Below, piece by piece: positions 54,456-62,140 of a stretch of 64,000 nucleotides of DNA (its first letter is position 1; the number at the start of each line of letters is the position of its first letter). The position numbers and the translations under genes are program-made. Under the pieces are notes generated by a model, which saw only the letters and a program-made list of their open reading frames with translations, was not told where the DNA came from and did no database searches. Origin of the DNA: VXPQ01 sp965223485 (lineage in GTDB: Bacteria > Bacteroidota > Rhodothermia > Rhodothermales > VXPQ01); the NCBI GenBank assembly GCA_965223485.1, contig OZ244993.1, positions 1,054,001 through 1,118,000 of the forward strand, read 5' to 3'.

Positions 54456-55331
54456 CTATTCGAGGGCTTTCTGCAATCGTCGTTTCTCGCGCCGCTCCAC
54501 GCGTTTCGAAATCCATATGGAGAGTTCGTAGAGTCCCACCATGGGTACGCCCACCAGCAACTGCGAAACAGGATCCGGGGGCGTGAGAATCGCGGCAAGG
54601 ATCAGAATAGCAATAAGCGCATACTTGCGCCCCTTGCGCAGGATCGTAGAATTGACGATGCCTATTTTCGCCAGAAAAAACATGACCACGGGCAGTTCGA
54701 AGAGCAGGCCCACCCCGAACACCCACATGGTTACCAGGCTGAAATACTTGGTGATGTCGAATTCGTTGACGATCTGTTCGGAAATGATAAAATTTGCGAA
54801 GAACTGCAAGGCCATTGGAGTAATGACGCAGTAGCCGAATCCGACGCCCAGCACGAAGAACCCGGTGGCGAAGAAGGACGCGGATCGCATGCCCTTTTTC
54901 TCTTCAGGGTACAACCCCGGCTCAATGAATTTCCAGAACTGGTAGATGGCGATGGGCGCGCCGATAATGATGCCGACCACGAACACCGACCCCCAGTAGG
55001 CAAAAAACTGGCCGGTCACGGTGCGGTTTTGCAGAATCAGTTCCTTCGCCTCGAAGTTGAAGAGCTGGTACATGAAGAAGTCCTGCTTCGTGGGGCCGAG
55101 AAGAATCTGGTCGATGACGAACTCATCATAGATACCGCAGAAGATGGCCCCGAGGATGACAGCGCCGATCCCCTTCAGAATGCGCCACCGGAGTTCCTCG
55201 AGGTGATCGAGGAAGGACATTTCCTCCAGCACATCGGCCAGATCGAATCCGTTCGATGTGCTGTCCCCTTCGATCGCCCGGATCGTCTTCCGGGCAGCAG
55301 CGGATATATTGCGGGACCCGAACAGTTTCAT
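54456..55331 (-). CDS. tatC: Twin-arginine translocase subunit TatC
   Basis: The 291-residue integral membrane protein is the receptor of the Tat pathway for folded proteins. It shows the N-terminal FLDHLEELRWRI motif that reads the twin-arginine signal, six hydrophobic segments, the conserved FWKFIEPGLYPEEKK loop and TPPDPVSQLL near the end. An N-terminal extension of about 38 residues and a basic tail are slightly longer than in E. coli. TatA is not in the window. It sits between the OPRT-like and S41 genes with spacings of 3 and 14 bases. Confidence 0.97.
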   Translation of the reverse strand: MKLFGSRNISAAARKTIRAIEGDSTSNGFDLADVLEEMSFLDHLEELRWRILKGIGAVILGAIFCGIYDEFVIDQILLGPTKQDFFMYQLFNFEAKELILQNRTVTGQFFAYWGSVFVVGIIIGAPIAIYQFWKFIEPGLYPEEKKGMRSASFFATGFFVLGVGFGYCVITPMALQFFANFIISEQIVNEFDITKYFSLVTMWVFGVGLLFELPVVMFFLAKIGIVNSTILRKGRKYALIAILILAAILTPPDPVSQLLVGVPMVGLYELSIWISKRVERREKRRLQKALE

Positions 55332-55334
55332 CGG

Positions 55335-55934
55335 TTACGCCGGATCGGATTTGTTCTGTTTATCTTCGCGCAGGTTCAGTTCGAGCAGTGAATCCACCCA
55401 GACCCCGTCCTTTTCCACCTGTGCCTTGCCGCCGCTCCATGCAAAGTTGAAGAGGGTCATAACGCCGGCCACCTCGAACCCGTCCTGCCGGAGTTGCGAA
55501 ATCGCACGCAGGGCGCTCCGTCCGCTGTTGAGAATGTCGTCAAGAAGTACGACAGATTCCCGCCGGTCGAGCGGTCCTTCGATGAGCCGGCGGCGTCCAT
55601 GCGGTTTGCGGTTCTCCCGTACGAAACCTGCCAAAAACGGCGGGGATCCTTCCGCAGCGAGAACCGAGCATACCATGGAGTACGCCCCGAAGCCGTGTCC
55701 TGCAACCTGGTGCGCTCCCTTGCTGCGGAGGCGGTCGGCCAGCACCTGCCCGACTTCACCGAACATGGCGGCGTCGAGCATGGGGATACGTATGTCCAGC
55801 AGCCACCCGATAGGCCGTCCCCGGGGGTCGGTAAGGTGTTCCTCCCCGCGCCGGACGAGCGCCCGCTCGTACAGGCGGCGACCCAGATCGGCCAGATCCG
55901 TATGGGTGGATGGGGATGGCGCGCCATTCGACAT
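55335..55934 (-). CDS. pyrE: Orotate phosphoribosyltransferase-like protein
   Basis: The 199-residue type I phosphoribosyltransferase has the PRPP-binding motif VVLLDDILNSGRSA and the catalytic-loop region FVRENRKPHGRRRLIEGPL, which matches orotate phosphoribosyltransferases (K.HG then IEG). The front half (GWLLDIRIPMLDAAMFGEV) is compatible with the OPRT fold. It would make OMP in pyrimidine synthesis; no other pyr genes are adjacent, so specificity remains an inference. It is in the run with tatC and glyA. Confidence 0.8.
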   Translation of the reverse strand: MSNGAPSPSTHTDLADLGRRLYERALVRRGEEHLTDPRGRPIGWLLDIRIPMLDAAMFGEVGQVLADRLRSKGAHQVAGHGFGAYSMVCSVLAAEGSPPFLAGFVRENRKPHGRRRLIEGPLDRRESVVLLDDILNSGRSALRAISQLRQDGFEVAGVMTLFNFAWSGGKAQVEKDGVWVDSLLELNLREDKQNKSDPA

Positions 55935-55982
55935 GGTGTACGCACGTTGGTTTGGCCTGCAAGCGGGGCGATGATACGGGTT

Positions 55983-57290
55983 TTATGCCACGGCGAAATC
56001 ATACAGCGGGAACCGGCTGCACAACGCGCGCACTTCTTCTTGTACATGGCGCTGCACGTCTTCATTGCCCATGTCGGAAAGAATGCGGTCCATCAACTCG
56101 ACTACCCACTCGAACTCCGCTTCCCCAAAGCCGCGCGTCGTCATTGCGGGCGTTCCGATCCGCATGCCGCTCGTCACGAACGGGCTCGTTTCATCGAACG
56201 GCACCATGTTCTTGTTTACCGTGATGTCCGCCCTTTGCAGGACCGCTTCGGCTTCCTTGCCGGTGAGGCCCTTGCTGCGCAGATCAATCAGCACGAGGTG
56301 ATTGTCCGTGCCGCCCGACACCAGTTCGTACCCCCGATCCAGGAACGCCTTCGCCATGGCTTTGGCGTTCGCGATGATCTGCTTGCCGTATTCGACGAAA
56401 TCCGGCTGTAAGGCTTCGCTGAAGGAAACGCCCTTGGCTGCAATCACGTGCATGAGCGGTCCGCCCTGCGTACCCGGAAACACCGCCGAATCGAACAATT
56501 CGCTCATGCGCTTCACGCGCCCCGAGGCGGGCGCCGTCTTTCCGAAGGGGTTTTCGTAATCCTTTCCGATGAGGAGCATGCCTCCCCTCGGCCCGCGCAG
56601 CGTTTTGTGCGTGGTGGTGGAAACGATATGGCAATGCGGCATCGGATCGTTCAGCAGACCCGCTGCGATCAGCCCTGCCGTGTGCGCCATGTCCATCCAG
56701 AGGAAGGCCCCCACCTCGTCGGCAATGTCGCGGAAGGCGGCGTAGTCGAAGTCGCGGGAATAGGCGCTTGCGCCGATGGAAATCATCCGGGGTTTCTGTT
56801 TTCGGGCCAGATCGCGCACCTTGTTCATGTCGATGCGCCCGGCCAGCGGGCCGTCCTTTTCGACGCCGTAATGGGCGGATTCATACAGGATGCCCGAAAA
56901 GTTGACCGGGCTGCCGTGCGTGAGATGCCCGCCGTGGGCAAGGTCCAGTCCGAGGAAGGTGTCTCCAGGCTTCAGGAGTGCCAGAAACACGGCGGCGTTC
57001 GCGCTGGCGCCGGAATGCGGCTGCACGTTTACCCAGTCGCAGCCGAACAATTCCTTCGCTCGTTCTCGCGCCAGATCCTCCGCCGTGTCCACATGCTGGC
57101 ATCCGCCGTAATACCGTTTGCCGGGGAGGCCTTCCGCGTATTTGTTGGTCAACGGGCTGCCCAGCGCCTGCAGCACGGCCCGGCTGACGAAGTTTTCCGA
57201 CGCAATCAGTTCAAGTCCTTCGTTCTGACGATCGACCTCCTGCTGGATGGCTTCGTACATCCTGGGGTCGTTTTTCTGAAGATCGTTCAT
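55983..57290 (-). CDS. glyA: Serine hydroxymethyltransferase
   Basis: The 435-residue PLP enzyme interconverts serine and glycine with tetrahydrofolate. Marks are EGLELIASENFVSRAVLQAL, NKYAEGLPGKRYYGGC, HSGASANAAVFLALL and the PLP-lysine site STTTHKTLRGPRGG near 228. The length is normal. With gcvP it connects glycine to the one-carbon pool. It starts 10 bases after the DUF4159 gene stops. Confidence 0.97.
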   Translation of the reverse strand: MNDLQKNDPRMYEAIQQEVDRQNEGLELIASENFVSRAVLQALGSPLTNKYAEGLPGKRYYGGCQHVDTAEDLARERAKELFGCDWVNVQPHSGASANAAVFLALLKPGDTFLGLDLAHGGHLTHGSPVNFSGILYESAHYGVEKDGPLAGRIDMNKVRDLARKQKPRMISIGASAYSRDFDYAAFRDIADEVGAFLWMDMAHTAGLIAAGLLNDPMPHCHIVSTTTHKTLRGPRGGMLLIGKDYENPFGKTAPASGRVKRMSELFDSAVFPGTQGGPLMHVIAAKGVSFSEALQPDFVEYGKQIIANAKAMAKAFLDRGYELVSGGTDNHLVLIDLRSKGLTGKEAEAVLQRADITVNKNMVPFDETSPFVTSGMRIGTPAMTTRGFGEAEFEWVVELMDRILSDMGNEDVQRHVQEEVRALCSRFPLYDFAVA

Positions 57291-57300
57291 GGAGGTGCGG

Positions 57301-58059
57301 TTAGTGCATCATGGCGTAGGTGAGAATATTTGCGCCCATACGAAACGCCGTCTCGCGCGTTTCCGGGGAGTCGTTATGCACTTCCGGGGATTCCCACCCG
57401 TCGCTGATGTTCGTTTCGTAGGTGTAGAACACGATGAGGCGTCCTTCGTGGAAAAGCCCGTACCCCCGGGGAGGGGCGTTGTCATGTTCGTGAATCTTCG
57501 GAAGCCCGTTCGGAAACGGGTAATGGGTATGGTAAATTCCGTGGTCGAACGGCAATTCCACGAAGGATTTTTCGGGAAAGACCTTTTTTATTTCCCGCCG
57601 GATGTATTCGTCGAGGCCGTAGTCGTCGTCCACGTACAGGAAGCCCCCGTTCTGAAGGTAACGCCGGAGGCGTCGCGCTTCTTCGTCCGAGAGGACGATG
57701 TTGCCGTGGCCGGACAGGAACAGGAACGGGAAACCGAACACCTTGTCGCTGGAGAGTTCGACCACATCGGGACGGGTATCGACCTGCAGGAGCGTGTTGC
57801 TGCGGACATACCGCAGGAAATTGGGAAGCGGCGTGCTGGCCTGGTACCAGTCTCCGCCTCCGCTGTATTTCACGGCGGCGATCCGCAAGAGACCGGAGTT
57901 CGACGCGGCCCGTTCTTGCACGGCTTGTATGCTCGCATCTTCCCGGGCTTGTATATTCACGGCCTGCCCGTTCGCAACCTGCCCCGCGGCAAGATGCGCC
58001 GAAATGCATAGCAAAGCGGTGCGTAACAAGGCGCCTGTTCGAAAGATGTGCGTCCGCAT
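57301..58059 (-). CDS. DUF4159 secreted protein
   Basis: The 252-residue protein has an N-terminal signal (LLRTALLCISAHLAAGQ) and the DUF4159 core: IAAVKYSGGGDWYQASTPLP, PFLFLSGHGNIVLSDEEARRL, GGFLYVDDDYGLDEYIRREI and LPFDHGIYHTHYPF. The fold is related to the flavodoxin-like/glutamine-amidotransferase-like domains seen in such proteins; the biochemical role is unknown. It is the first gene of the long minus-strand run and diverges from the small zinc-ribbon gene. Confidence 0.85.
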   Translation of the reverse strand: MRTHIFRTGALLRTALLCISAHLAAGQVANGQAVNIQAREDASIQAVQERAASNSGLLRIAAVKYSGGGDWYQASTPLPNFLRYVRSNTLLQVDTRPDVVELSSDKVFGFPFLFLSGHGNIVLSDEEARRLRRYLQNGGFLYVDDDYGLDEYIRREIKKVFPEKSFVELPFDHGIYHTHYPFPNGLPKIHEHDNAPPRGYGLFHEGRLIVFYTYETNISDGWESPEVHNDSPETRETAFRMGANILTYAMMH

Positions 58060-58123
58060 GGGGTCGCGTTTACGGTGTTTCCGGATAGGTCCCTATTAAA
58101 GAAAAAAACAGCGATGCGGTTTC

Positions 58124-58312
58124 ATGTATGATCGTTCTGCGAATAGAGAATGTCCGTCCTGTGCGCTGTCCATCGACGCGCGTGCGGATGTGTGTCCGTA
58201 CTGCGGGTACGACCTGCCCCGGACTGCCTCTTCGATCAAGGTGGCTGCCCTCGTGTTTGCGCTGCTGCTGCTCTGGCCGCTCTTCGAACTGGTGCGGTTC
58301 CTGCTGCGCTGA
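58124..58312 (+). CDS. Small zinc-ribbon membrane protein
   Basis: The 62-residue protein has two CxxC pairs (CPSCALS and CPYCGYDL) that would bind one zinc ion, followed by a single membrane helix (VAALVFALLLLWPLFELVRF). It is a typical small zinc-ribbon protein of unknown role at the inner membrane. The start ATG gives MYDRSANRECPSC. It diverges from the DUF4159 gene, and roxA follows 103 bases later. Confidence 0.7.
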   Translation: MYDRSANRECPSCALSIDARADVCPYCGYDLPRTASSIKVAALVFALLLLWPLFELVRFLLR

Positions 58313-58415
58313 ATCCTTATAGACATGACATGTCTGCCCTTGCCTCATTCATGCAGACAATGATTCAACCTGGCGACTTTCGTATATAATCCCCTGAAAA
58401 ACCACACACGCCGAC

Positions 58416-59648
58416 ATGCCTCCGTCCTTCGATTTGCCCGACCTGCCCGATTGCCTGCCGGGAGGCATGCCTGTCGATACCTTTCTCCGCGACTGGTGGC
58501 GGAAGAAACCCCTGCTCATCCGAAACGCGTTCCCGGATTTCGAGTCCCCGATCACGCCGGAGGAATTGGCAGGGTTGGCGCTTGAAGAAGAAGCTGCCTC
58601 GCGCCTCATCATGGAGCGCGGCGGGGAGTATCCCTGGCAACTCCGCCACGGACCGTTCCAGGAAGAGGATTTTGCGGACCTTCCCGCATCCCACTGGACC
58701 TTGCTCGTGCAGGAGGTGGATCGCTGGGTTCCCGGAGTGGCGGCCCTGTTCGAGCGGTTTTTGTTCGTGCCGTCGTGGCGGTTCGACGACATCATGGTGA
58801 GTTACGCCCCGGACGGCGGCAACGTAGGCGCGCATGTGGACCGGTACGACGTATTTCTGATCCAGACGCTTGGGCGGCGCGAATGGCGGATCGGGGCGAA
58901 GCCGCTGCCCATCGGAGAGGAAGTGTCCGTGCCGGATATCGATGTGGATATGCTGGCGAATTTCGAGCCGGACGAGGTGCTGGTGCTGGAAGAGGGCGAC
59001 ATGCTCTACCTGCCGCCCCGTGTGGCGCACCACGGCATTGCGCTCGGTCCCTGCATGACATTTTCGGTCGGGTTTCGCGCGCCGGGTCATGCGGAGTGCC
59101 TGGATGCGGTGCTGCGCCGGGCCATTTCGAACGCCGATCCGCTGGGGGACTGTTCCGGGCCGGAGTTGACCCCGCCCGATCATCCGGGTCGGATCGGGGC
59201 GGATGTGCTTGAGCAGGTGTACCGCACAGTACGGGACACACTGACCGACGCCGCTATTGCGAAATCGTTCGGCGCGCTCGTTACCGAATCGCGGCGCGGC
59301 GAGGAGTTGCCGTTGCCGGAACAGGAATGGACCGGGGAAGAACTTGCCGAGGCGCTTCGGGCCGGCGCCGAACTGGTGCGGGTGGCGCCGAATCGTTTCG
59401 CCTTCATCGAATACGGCGATGGGCATGCCAGCCTGTTTGTGCACGGTGAAGCCTATCCGCTGGGGCCTGGGCTGGCGTATGCTGCTCCGCTTGTTGCGGG
59501 ACGGGAACCGCTGGATGCGGAAACACTCGGGGAGGCGCTGGAGGATGAGGATTTGCGGGAGTTATTGGCGGTGCTGGTGAATGCGGGGTGTGTGGAGGTT
59601 TGTGACGACATTTTTACGACCGGCGTTCGTTGGGAAGCCGAGTCTTGA
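58416..59648 (+). CDS. roxA: RoxA-like JmjC/cupin ribosomal oxygenase with an acquired C-terminal tail
   Basis: The 410-residue 2-oxoglutarate/Fe(II) oxygenase resembles E. coli RoxA (YcfD), which hydroxylates an arginine of ribosomal protein L16. Iron ligands are visible as H140-x-D142 (GAHVDRYDVFLIQ) and a distal His near 205 (PRVAHHGIAL); WWRKKPLLIRNAFP is the family opening. The last 15 residues, CDDIFTTGVRWEAES, do not belong to the family. They match the C-terminal end of the antitoxin at 60579 (CGDIFTTGVRWEADA), and the DNA match continues past the stop into the PIN-toxin start. The tail comes from a toxin-antitoxin fragment fused in frame. Confidence 0.88.
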   Translation: MPPSFDLPDLPDCLPGGMPVDTFLRDWWRKKPLLIRNAFPDFESPITPEELAGLALEEEAASRLIMERGGEYPWQLRHGPFQEEDFADLPASHWTLLVQEVDRWVPGVAALFERFLFVPSWRFDDIMVSYAPDGGNVGAHVDRYDVFLIQTLGRREWRIGAKPLPIGEEVSVPDIDVDMLANFEPDEVLVLEEGDMLYLPPRVAHHGIALGPCMTFSVGFRAPGHAECLDAVLRRAISNADPLGDCSGPELTPPDHPGRIGADVLEQVYRTVRDTLTDAAIAKSFGALVTESRRGEELPLPEQEWTGEELAEALRAGAELVRVAPNRFAFIEYGDGHASLFVHGEAYPLGPGLAYAAPLVAGREPLDAETLGEALEDEDLRELLAVLVNAGCVEVCDDIFTTGVRWEAES

Positions 59649-59722
59649 CACGAACACTCTTGTTTGCGCACTCATCAAGGTGCTACGGTTGTCTGAGGAA
59701 GTTCTTCTGCGTAGAGGGGTCG
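59594..59722 (+). pseudogene. Duplicated fragment: antitoxin tail and PIN-toxin head
   Basis: These bases align with 60742-60870, the end of the antitoxin gene and start of the PIN toxin, with many identical runs (GACATTTTTACGACCGGCGT, then TCTTGACAC, CTCTTGTTT, CTTCTG). After the RoxA stop, one frame reads LDTNTLVCALIKVLRLSEEV, matching LDTHILVFALSGALRPSEEA of the intact toxin, then decays. It is a relic of a second toxin-antitoxin copy directly fused to roxA. Confidence 0.85.
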
Positions 59723-59810
59723 CCTTGAATGGGTGGCGGTAATGTGTTCCCGCTGTTTTCCCACGAAAAATCCCGCAACATCACTGTCTATATTGGTGTA
59801 GAATATTGTA

Positions 59811-59846
59811 ATTTGTCAGAAATACATATATTTTTCTGACACAAAT
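59811..59846. promoter_or_regulatory. Inverted repeat before the AbiEi-like gene
   Basis: The arms TGTCAGAAA and TTTCTGACA (perfect 9 bp, 59814-59822 and 59833-59841) are extended by ATT/AAT on the outside with one inserted base. They end 17 bases before the gene start, inside an AT-rich promoter-like stretch. AbiEi-type antitoxins repress their own promoters through inverted repeats, so this is the probable operator. Confidence 0.65.
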
Positions 59847-59862
59847 AGCATAAAAAGTAATC

Positions 59863-60459
59863 ATGCGCAGCCTGCCACATCGCATTCTGGAATACGCCGA
59901 GGCATTGCCTGAGGCAACGCCGATCTGTCCTACGGTGCTTCTTCATTTGGGAAGTCGGGCCGCCGTGGATCAGGCATTATCGCGATTTGCCCGAGGCGGA
60001 CAACTTATGCGCATTTGCCAGGGCGTATACATGCGTCCGGTCGAGACTCCTTTCGGCTGGCGTGCGCCGAGCCTGGACAAGGTTGTCGCCGAGCTTGCCG
60101 ATCTATGGGGTGAAACGATCGTCCCCGGCGGCGCATCCGCAGCGAATATCCTTGGGTTGACAACCCAAGTACCCGTTCAATCGGTTTATATGACATCGGG
60201 GCCGAACCGACGTTTGCAACTGGGCGCGCACACGGTCCAACTCCGTCATGCTCCGCGCTGGCAGTTGGCTGCACCGTACAGTGCAGCCGGGGTTGTTATT
60301 CGTGCTTTGGCGTGGCTGGGACCGGGAGAAGTCGCGGATGGGCTTACGCACATTGCTCCGGGACTATCCGGTGAAGATTTCGATAAACTGGCCAGGGCCC
60401 GCGCCATCATGCCCGCATGGATGGCCGAGCCGGTGAGTGCGCTGATGGTTCATGCCTGA
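59863..60459 (+). CDS. AbiEi-like antitoxin family protein (DUF6088), without toxin partner
   Basis: The 198-residue protein has an N-terminal winged-helix region (FARGGQLMRICQGVYMRP) and the family core ETIVPGGASAANILGLTTQV and YMTSGPNRRLQLGAHTVQL, typical of AbiEi-type/DUF6088 proteins. AbiEi silences the nucleotidyltransferase toxin AbiEii, which normally follows. Here no AbiEii gene exists: a fragment resembling the roxA end and then the Phd/PIN pair follow. It may be an orphan regulator. Fragments of toxin-antitoxin and roxA sequence bracket it. Confidence 0.8.
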   Translation: MRSLPHRILEYAEALPEATPICPTVLLHLGSRAAVDQALSRFARGGQLMRICQGVYMRPVETPFGWRAPSLDKVVAELADLWGETIVPGGASAANILGLTTQVPVQSVYMTSGPNRRLQLGAHTVQLRHAPRWQLAAPYSAAGVVIRALAWLGPGEVADGLTHIAPGLSGEDFDKLARARAIMPAWMAEPVSALMVHA

Positions 60460-60506
60460 AGTACTTTTCGATGCTGGCGAATATGGGGGCTGTGGAGGTG
60501 GGGTAG
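60459..60506 (+). pseudogene. Fragment resembling the native RoxA C-terminus
   Basis: Directly after the AbiEi-like stop, one frame reads KYFSMLANMGAVEVG and stops at 60504. It resembles LAVLVNAGCVEV of RoxA at 59560-59600; the DNA of 60471-60500 matches 59571-59600 at about 24 of 30 positions. It may be the original end of roxA, displaced when the fragment-plus-AbiEi segment was inserted. Confidence 0.45.
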
Positions 60507-60523
60507 AAACATTTTCTTCGAAG

Positions 60524-60559
60524 TGGACATAATATATGACCAGTCATATATTATGTCCA
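60524..60559. promoter_or_regulatory. Long palindromic operator before the toxin-antitoxin/RM operon
   Basis: Perfect 16-bp arms, TGGACATAATATATGA and TCATATATTATGTCCA, are separated by CCAG. The palindrome ends 19 bases before the antitoxin ATG, with AAAAGGAAAAC as the ribosome site between. The arms contain promoter-like TATAAT-type sequences, so binding there would block transcription. Phd/VapB-type antitoxins usually bind such repeats with their toxin to repress the operon. Confidence 0.85.
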
Positions 60560-60578
60560 TAATAAAAGGAAAACTGCC

Positions 60579-60797
60579 ATGAAAACGATAGGAGCCGCAA
60601 AGTTCAAGGAGCAGTGCCTCGCGTTGCTGGACGAACTGGACCCGGATGGACTGGTCGTCACCAAGCACGGTAAGCCGGTTGCGCGTGTCGTGCCCTATGA
60701 CCGGGAGTATGCCGGCCTGATCGGCGCATTGAAAGACGAGATCGAGGTTTGCGGGGACATTTTTACGACCGGCGTTCGCTGGGAGGCCGATGCTTAA
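60579..60797 (+). CDS. Phd/YefM-family antitoxin
   Basis: The 72-residue antitoxin begins MKTIGAAKFKEQCLALLDEL and GLVVTKHGKPVARVVPY, the Phd DNA-binding fold, and ends with the toxin-binding tail EVCGDIFTTGVRWEADA. It neutralises the PIN toxin encoded next, which overlaps it by 8 bases, and presumably represses the operon through the palindrome at 60524. Its tail is duplicated at the end of roxA. Confidence 0.92.
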   Translation: MKTIGAAKFKEQCLALLDELDPDGLVVTKHGKPVARVVPYDREYAGLIGALKDEIEVCGDIFTTGVRWEADA

Positions 60798-61194
60798 TCT
60801 TGACACCCACATTCTTGTTTTCGCCCTCAGCGGCGCCCTGCGGCCGTCCGAAGAAGCCCTTCTGGCGCAGAGCAGGTGGTCCATTTCCGCCATCGTGCTG
60901 TGGGAACTGGCGAAACTCGTTCAGCTTGGCCGGATAACCATGGACCTCGACGATGGTAATGTGTCCCGTGCGTTGAACCGCATGCATGTGTGGCCGATCG
61001 ATCTCGAAACGGCCCGCACCTCGACTTGTCTCGATTTCGAGGGCGATCCTGCGGATCGGCTCATCGCCGCCACCAGCATTGTGCATGACGTTCCCCTGCT
61101 CACCCGGGACCGCGTCATTCGGCGCTCGAAGATGGTTCCCCTTGCGGGGTATGGGGTATCCACGAAACAGAGAGAAGACGATGGCTGTCAATAG
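60790..61194 (+). CDS. vapC: PIN-domain toxin (VapC type)
   Basis: The 134-residue ribonuclease toxin has the PIN acidic residues in LNLDTHILVFAL (Asp5), WELAKLVQLG (Glu) and DPADRLIAATSIVHDVPLLTRD (Asp pair). VapC toxins cleave tRNA or rRNA when the antitoxin is degraded. The ATG at 60790 lies inside the antitoxin end, and the toxin's own end overlaps the XamI-like restriction gene by 14 bases, so toxin and restriction enzyme are translationally linked. Confidence 0.93.
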   Translation: MLNLDTHILVFALSGALRPSEEALLAQSRWSISAIVLWELAKLVQLGRITMDLDDGNVSRALNRMHVWPIDLETARTSTCLDFEGDPADRLIAATSIVHDVPLLTRDRVIRRSKMVPLAGYGVSTKQREDDGCQ

Positions 61195-62140
61195 AGATAA
61201 GCCGGATCGCTGGAAGCATGACATCGCCATGTCGGTGGATATGTACAACGACTGGTTCATGCGCTTTGCCCCGGAAGCCTACAGGACTACGCGGATGCAG
61301 GCGACGAAGGATGTCGAGAAGACGCTCAGGGCAACGAAAAACCTGATGGACATAGGAGTGGATTTGTTGAAAGAGAACCCTGCTGTGCTTCCAACATTGC
61401 GCATGACTACCTGCCCGCCCCTTGCCGTTGACCGATTGATTGGCCTTGCCGGAGTGTCTCCCAATCTTGTCAAGGTAATGGAGAAAAAAGGTGCGTTGCC
61501 CCCACGCATGGCGGAAGACGCCCTGAATGCAGACCTTGTGAAAATCCGGGAAATCATCCGACAAATGGCGGATCCGGACATATTTGGCTGGATTCGGGAA
61601 GGAATCTCTCCATCGGGGCAGGAGGTGTACCGGGCCGCAACCATTGTAGCCGATCGCCTGTGCGGCGCCGTTGCGAATCCGATTATTCGCAATGCTCAAG
61701 AGAAACGCCAGTTTGCTGTCATAAGCGGCTGGTTGAAAGCCAGAGGCTATCGGGATATTTCGGCAGAAAACACGGTATACACCGATATGCAACCGGGAAC
61801 TTTCTCCTTCCATTCCAATGTTCCGGTTGAGCAGGAAGGAGGCGAGAGATCGGTCAATATCTCTGTCGATGTGTCTATCCTTCCGAAGGATGCCGAAACG
61901 GGGGCGTTACCCTTGCTCGTCGAAGCAAAATCGGCCGGGGATTTCACGAACGTCAATAAGCGGCGCAAGGAAGAGGCCACAAAGATGAACCAGTTGCGCC
62001 ATACCTATGGGGCGGACGTGCGGTTCGTACTTTTTCTGTGCGGCTATTTCGACAGCGGTTATCTCGGGTATGAAGCCGCGGAAGGGATTGACTGGGTGTG
62101 GGAGCACCGGGTCGATGATTTAGCAGAGTTGGGGCTTTAG
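61181..62140 (+). CDS. XamI-family type II restriction endonuclease
   Basis: The 319-residue protein matches the XamI family: an N-terminal helical domain (MYNDWFMRFAPEAYRTTRMQ) and a C-terminal PD-(D/E)XK core with D230 (VNISVDVSIL) and E248-A-K250 (LLVEAKSAGDFTN), followed by KRRKEEATKMNQL. XamI cuts GTCGAC; the specificity here is only presumed by family. The ATG at 61181 is preceded by AGAGAAG and lies inside the vapC end. The methyltransferase starts on the base after its stop. Confidence 0.9.
   Translation: MAVNRDKPDRWKHDIAMSVDMYNDWFMRFAPEAYRTTRMQATKDVEKTLRATKNLMDIGVDLLKENPAVLPTLRMTTCPPLAVDRLIGLAGVSPNLVKVMEKKGALPPRMAEDALNADLVKIREIIRQMADPDIFGWIREGISPSGQEVYRAATIVADRLCGAVANPIIRNAQEKRQFAVISGWLKARGYRDISAENTVYTDMQPGTFSFHSNVPVEQEGGERSVNISVDVSILPKDAETGALPLLVEAKSAGDFTNVNKRRKEEATKMNQLRHTYGADVRFVLFLCGYFDSGYLGYEAAEGIDWVWEHRVDDLAELGL

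Noticed and set aside
52888..54531. 547-codon plus-strand open frame opposite the S41 peptidase
   Set aside because: Antisense to a well-supported protease with catalytic motifs; no motifs of its own.
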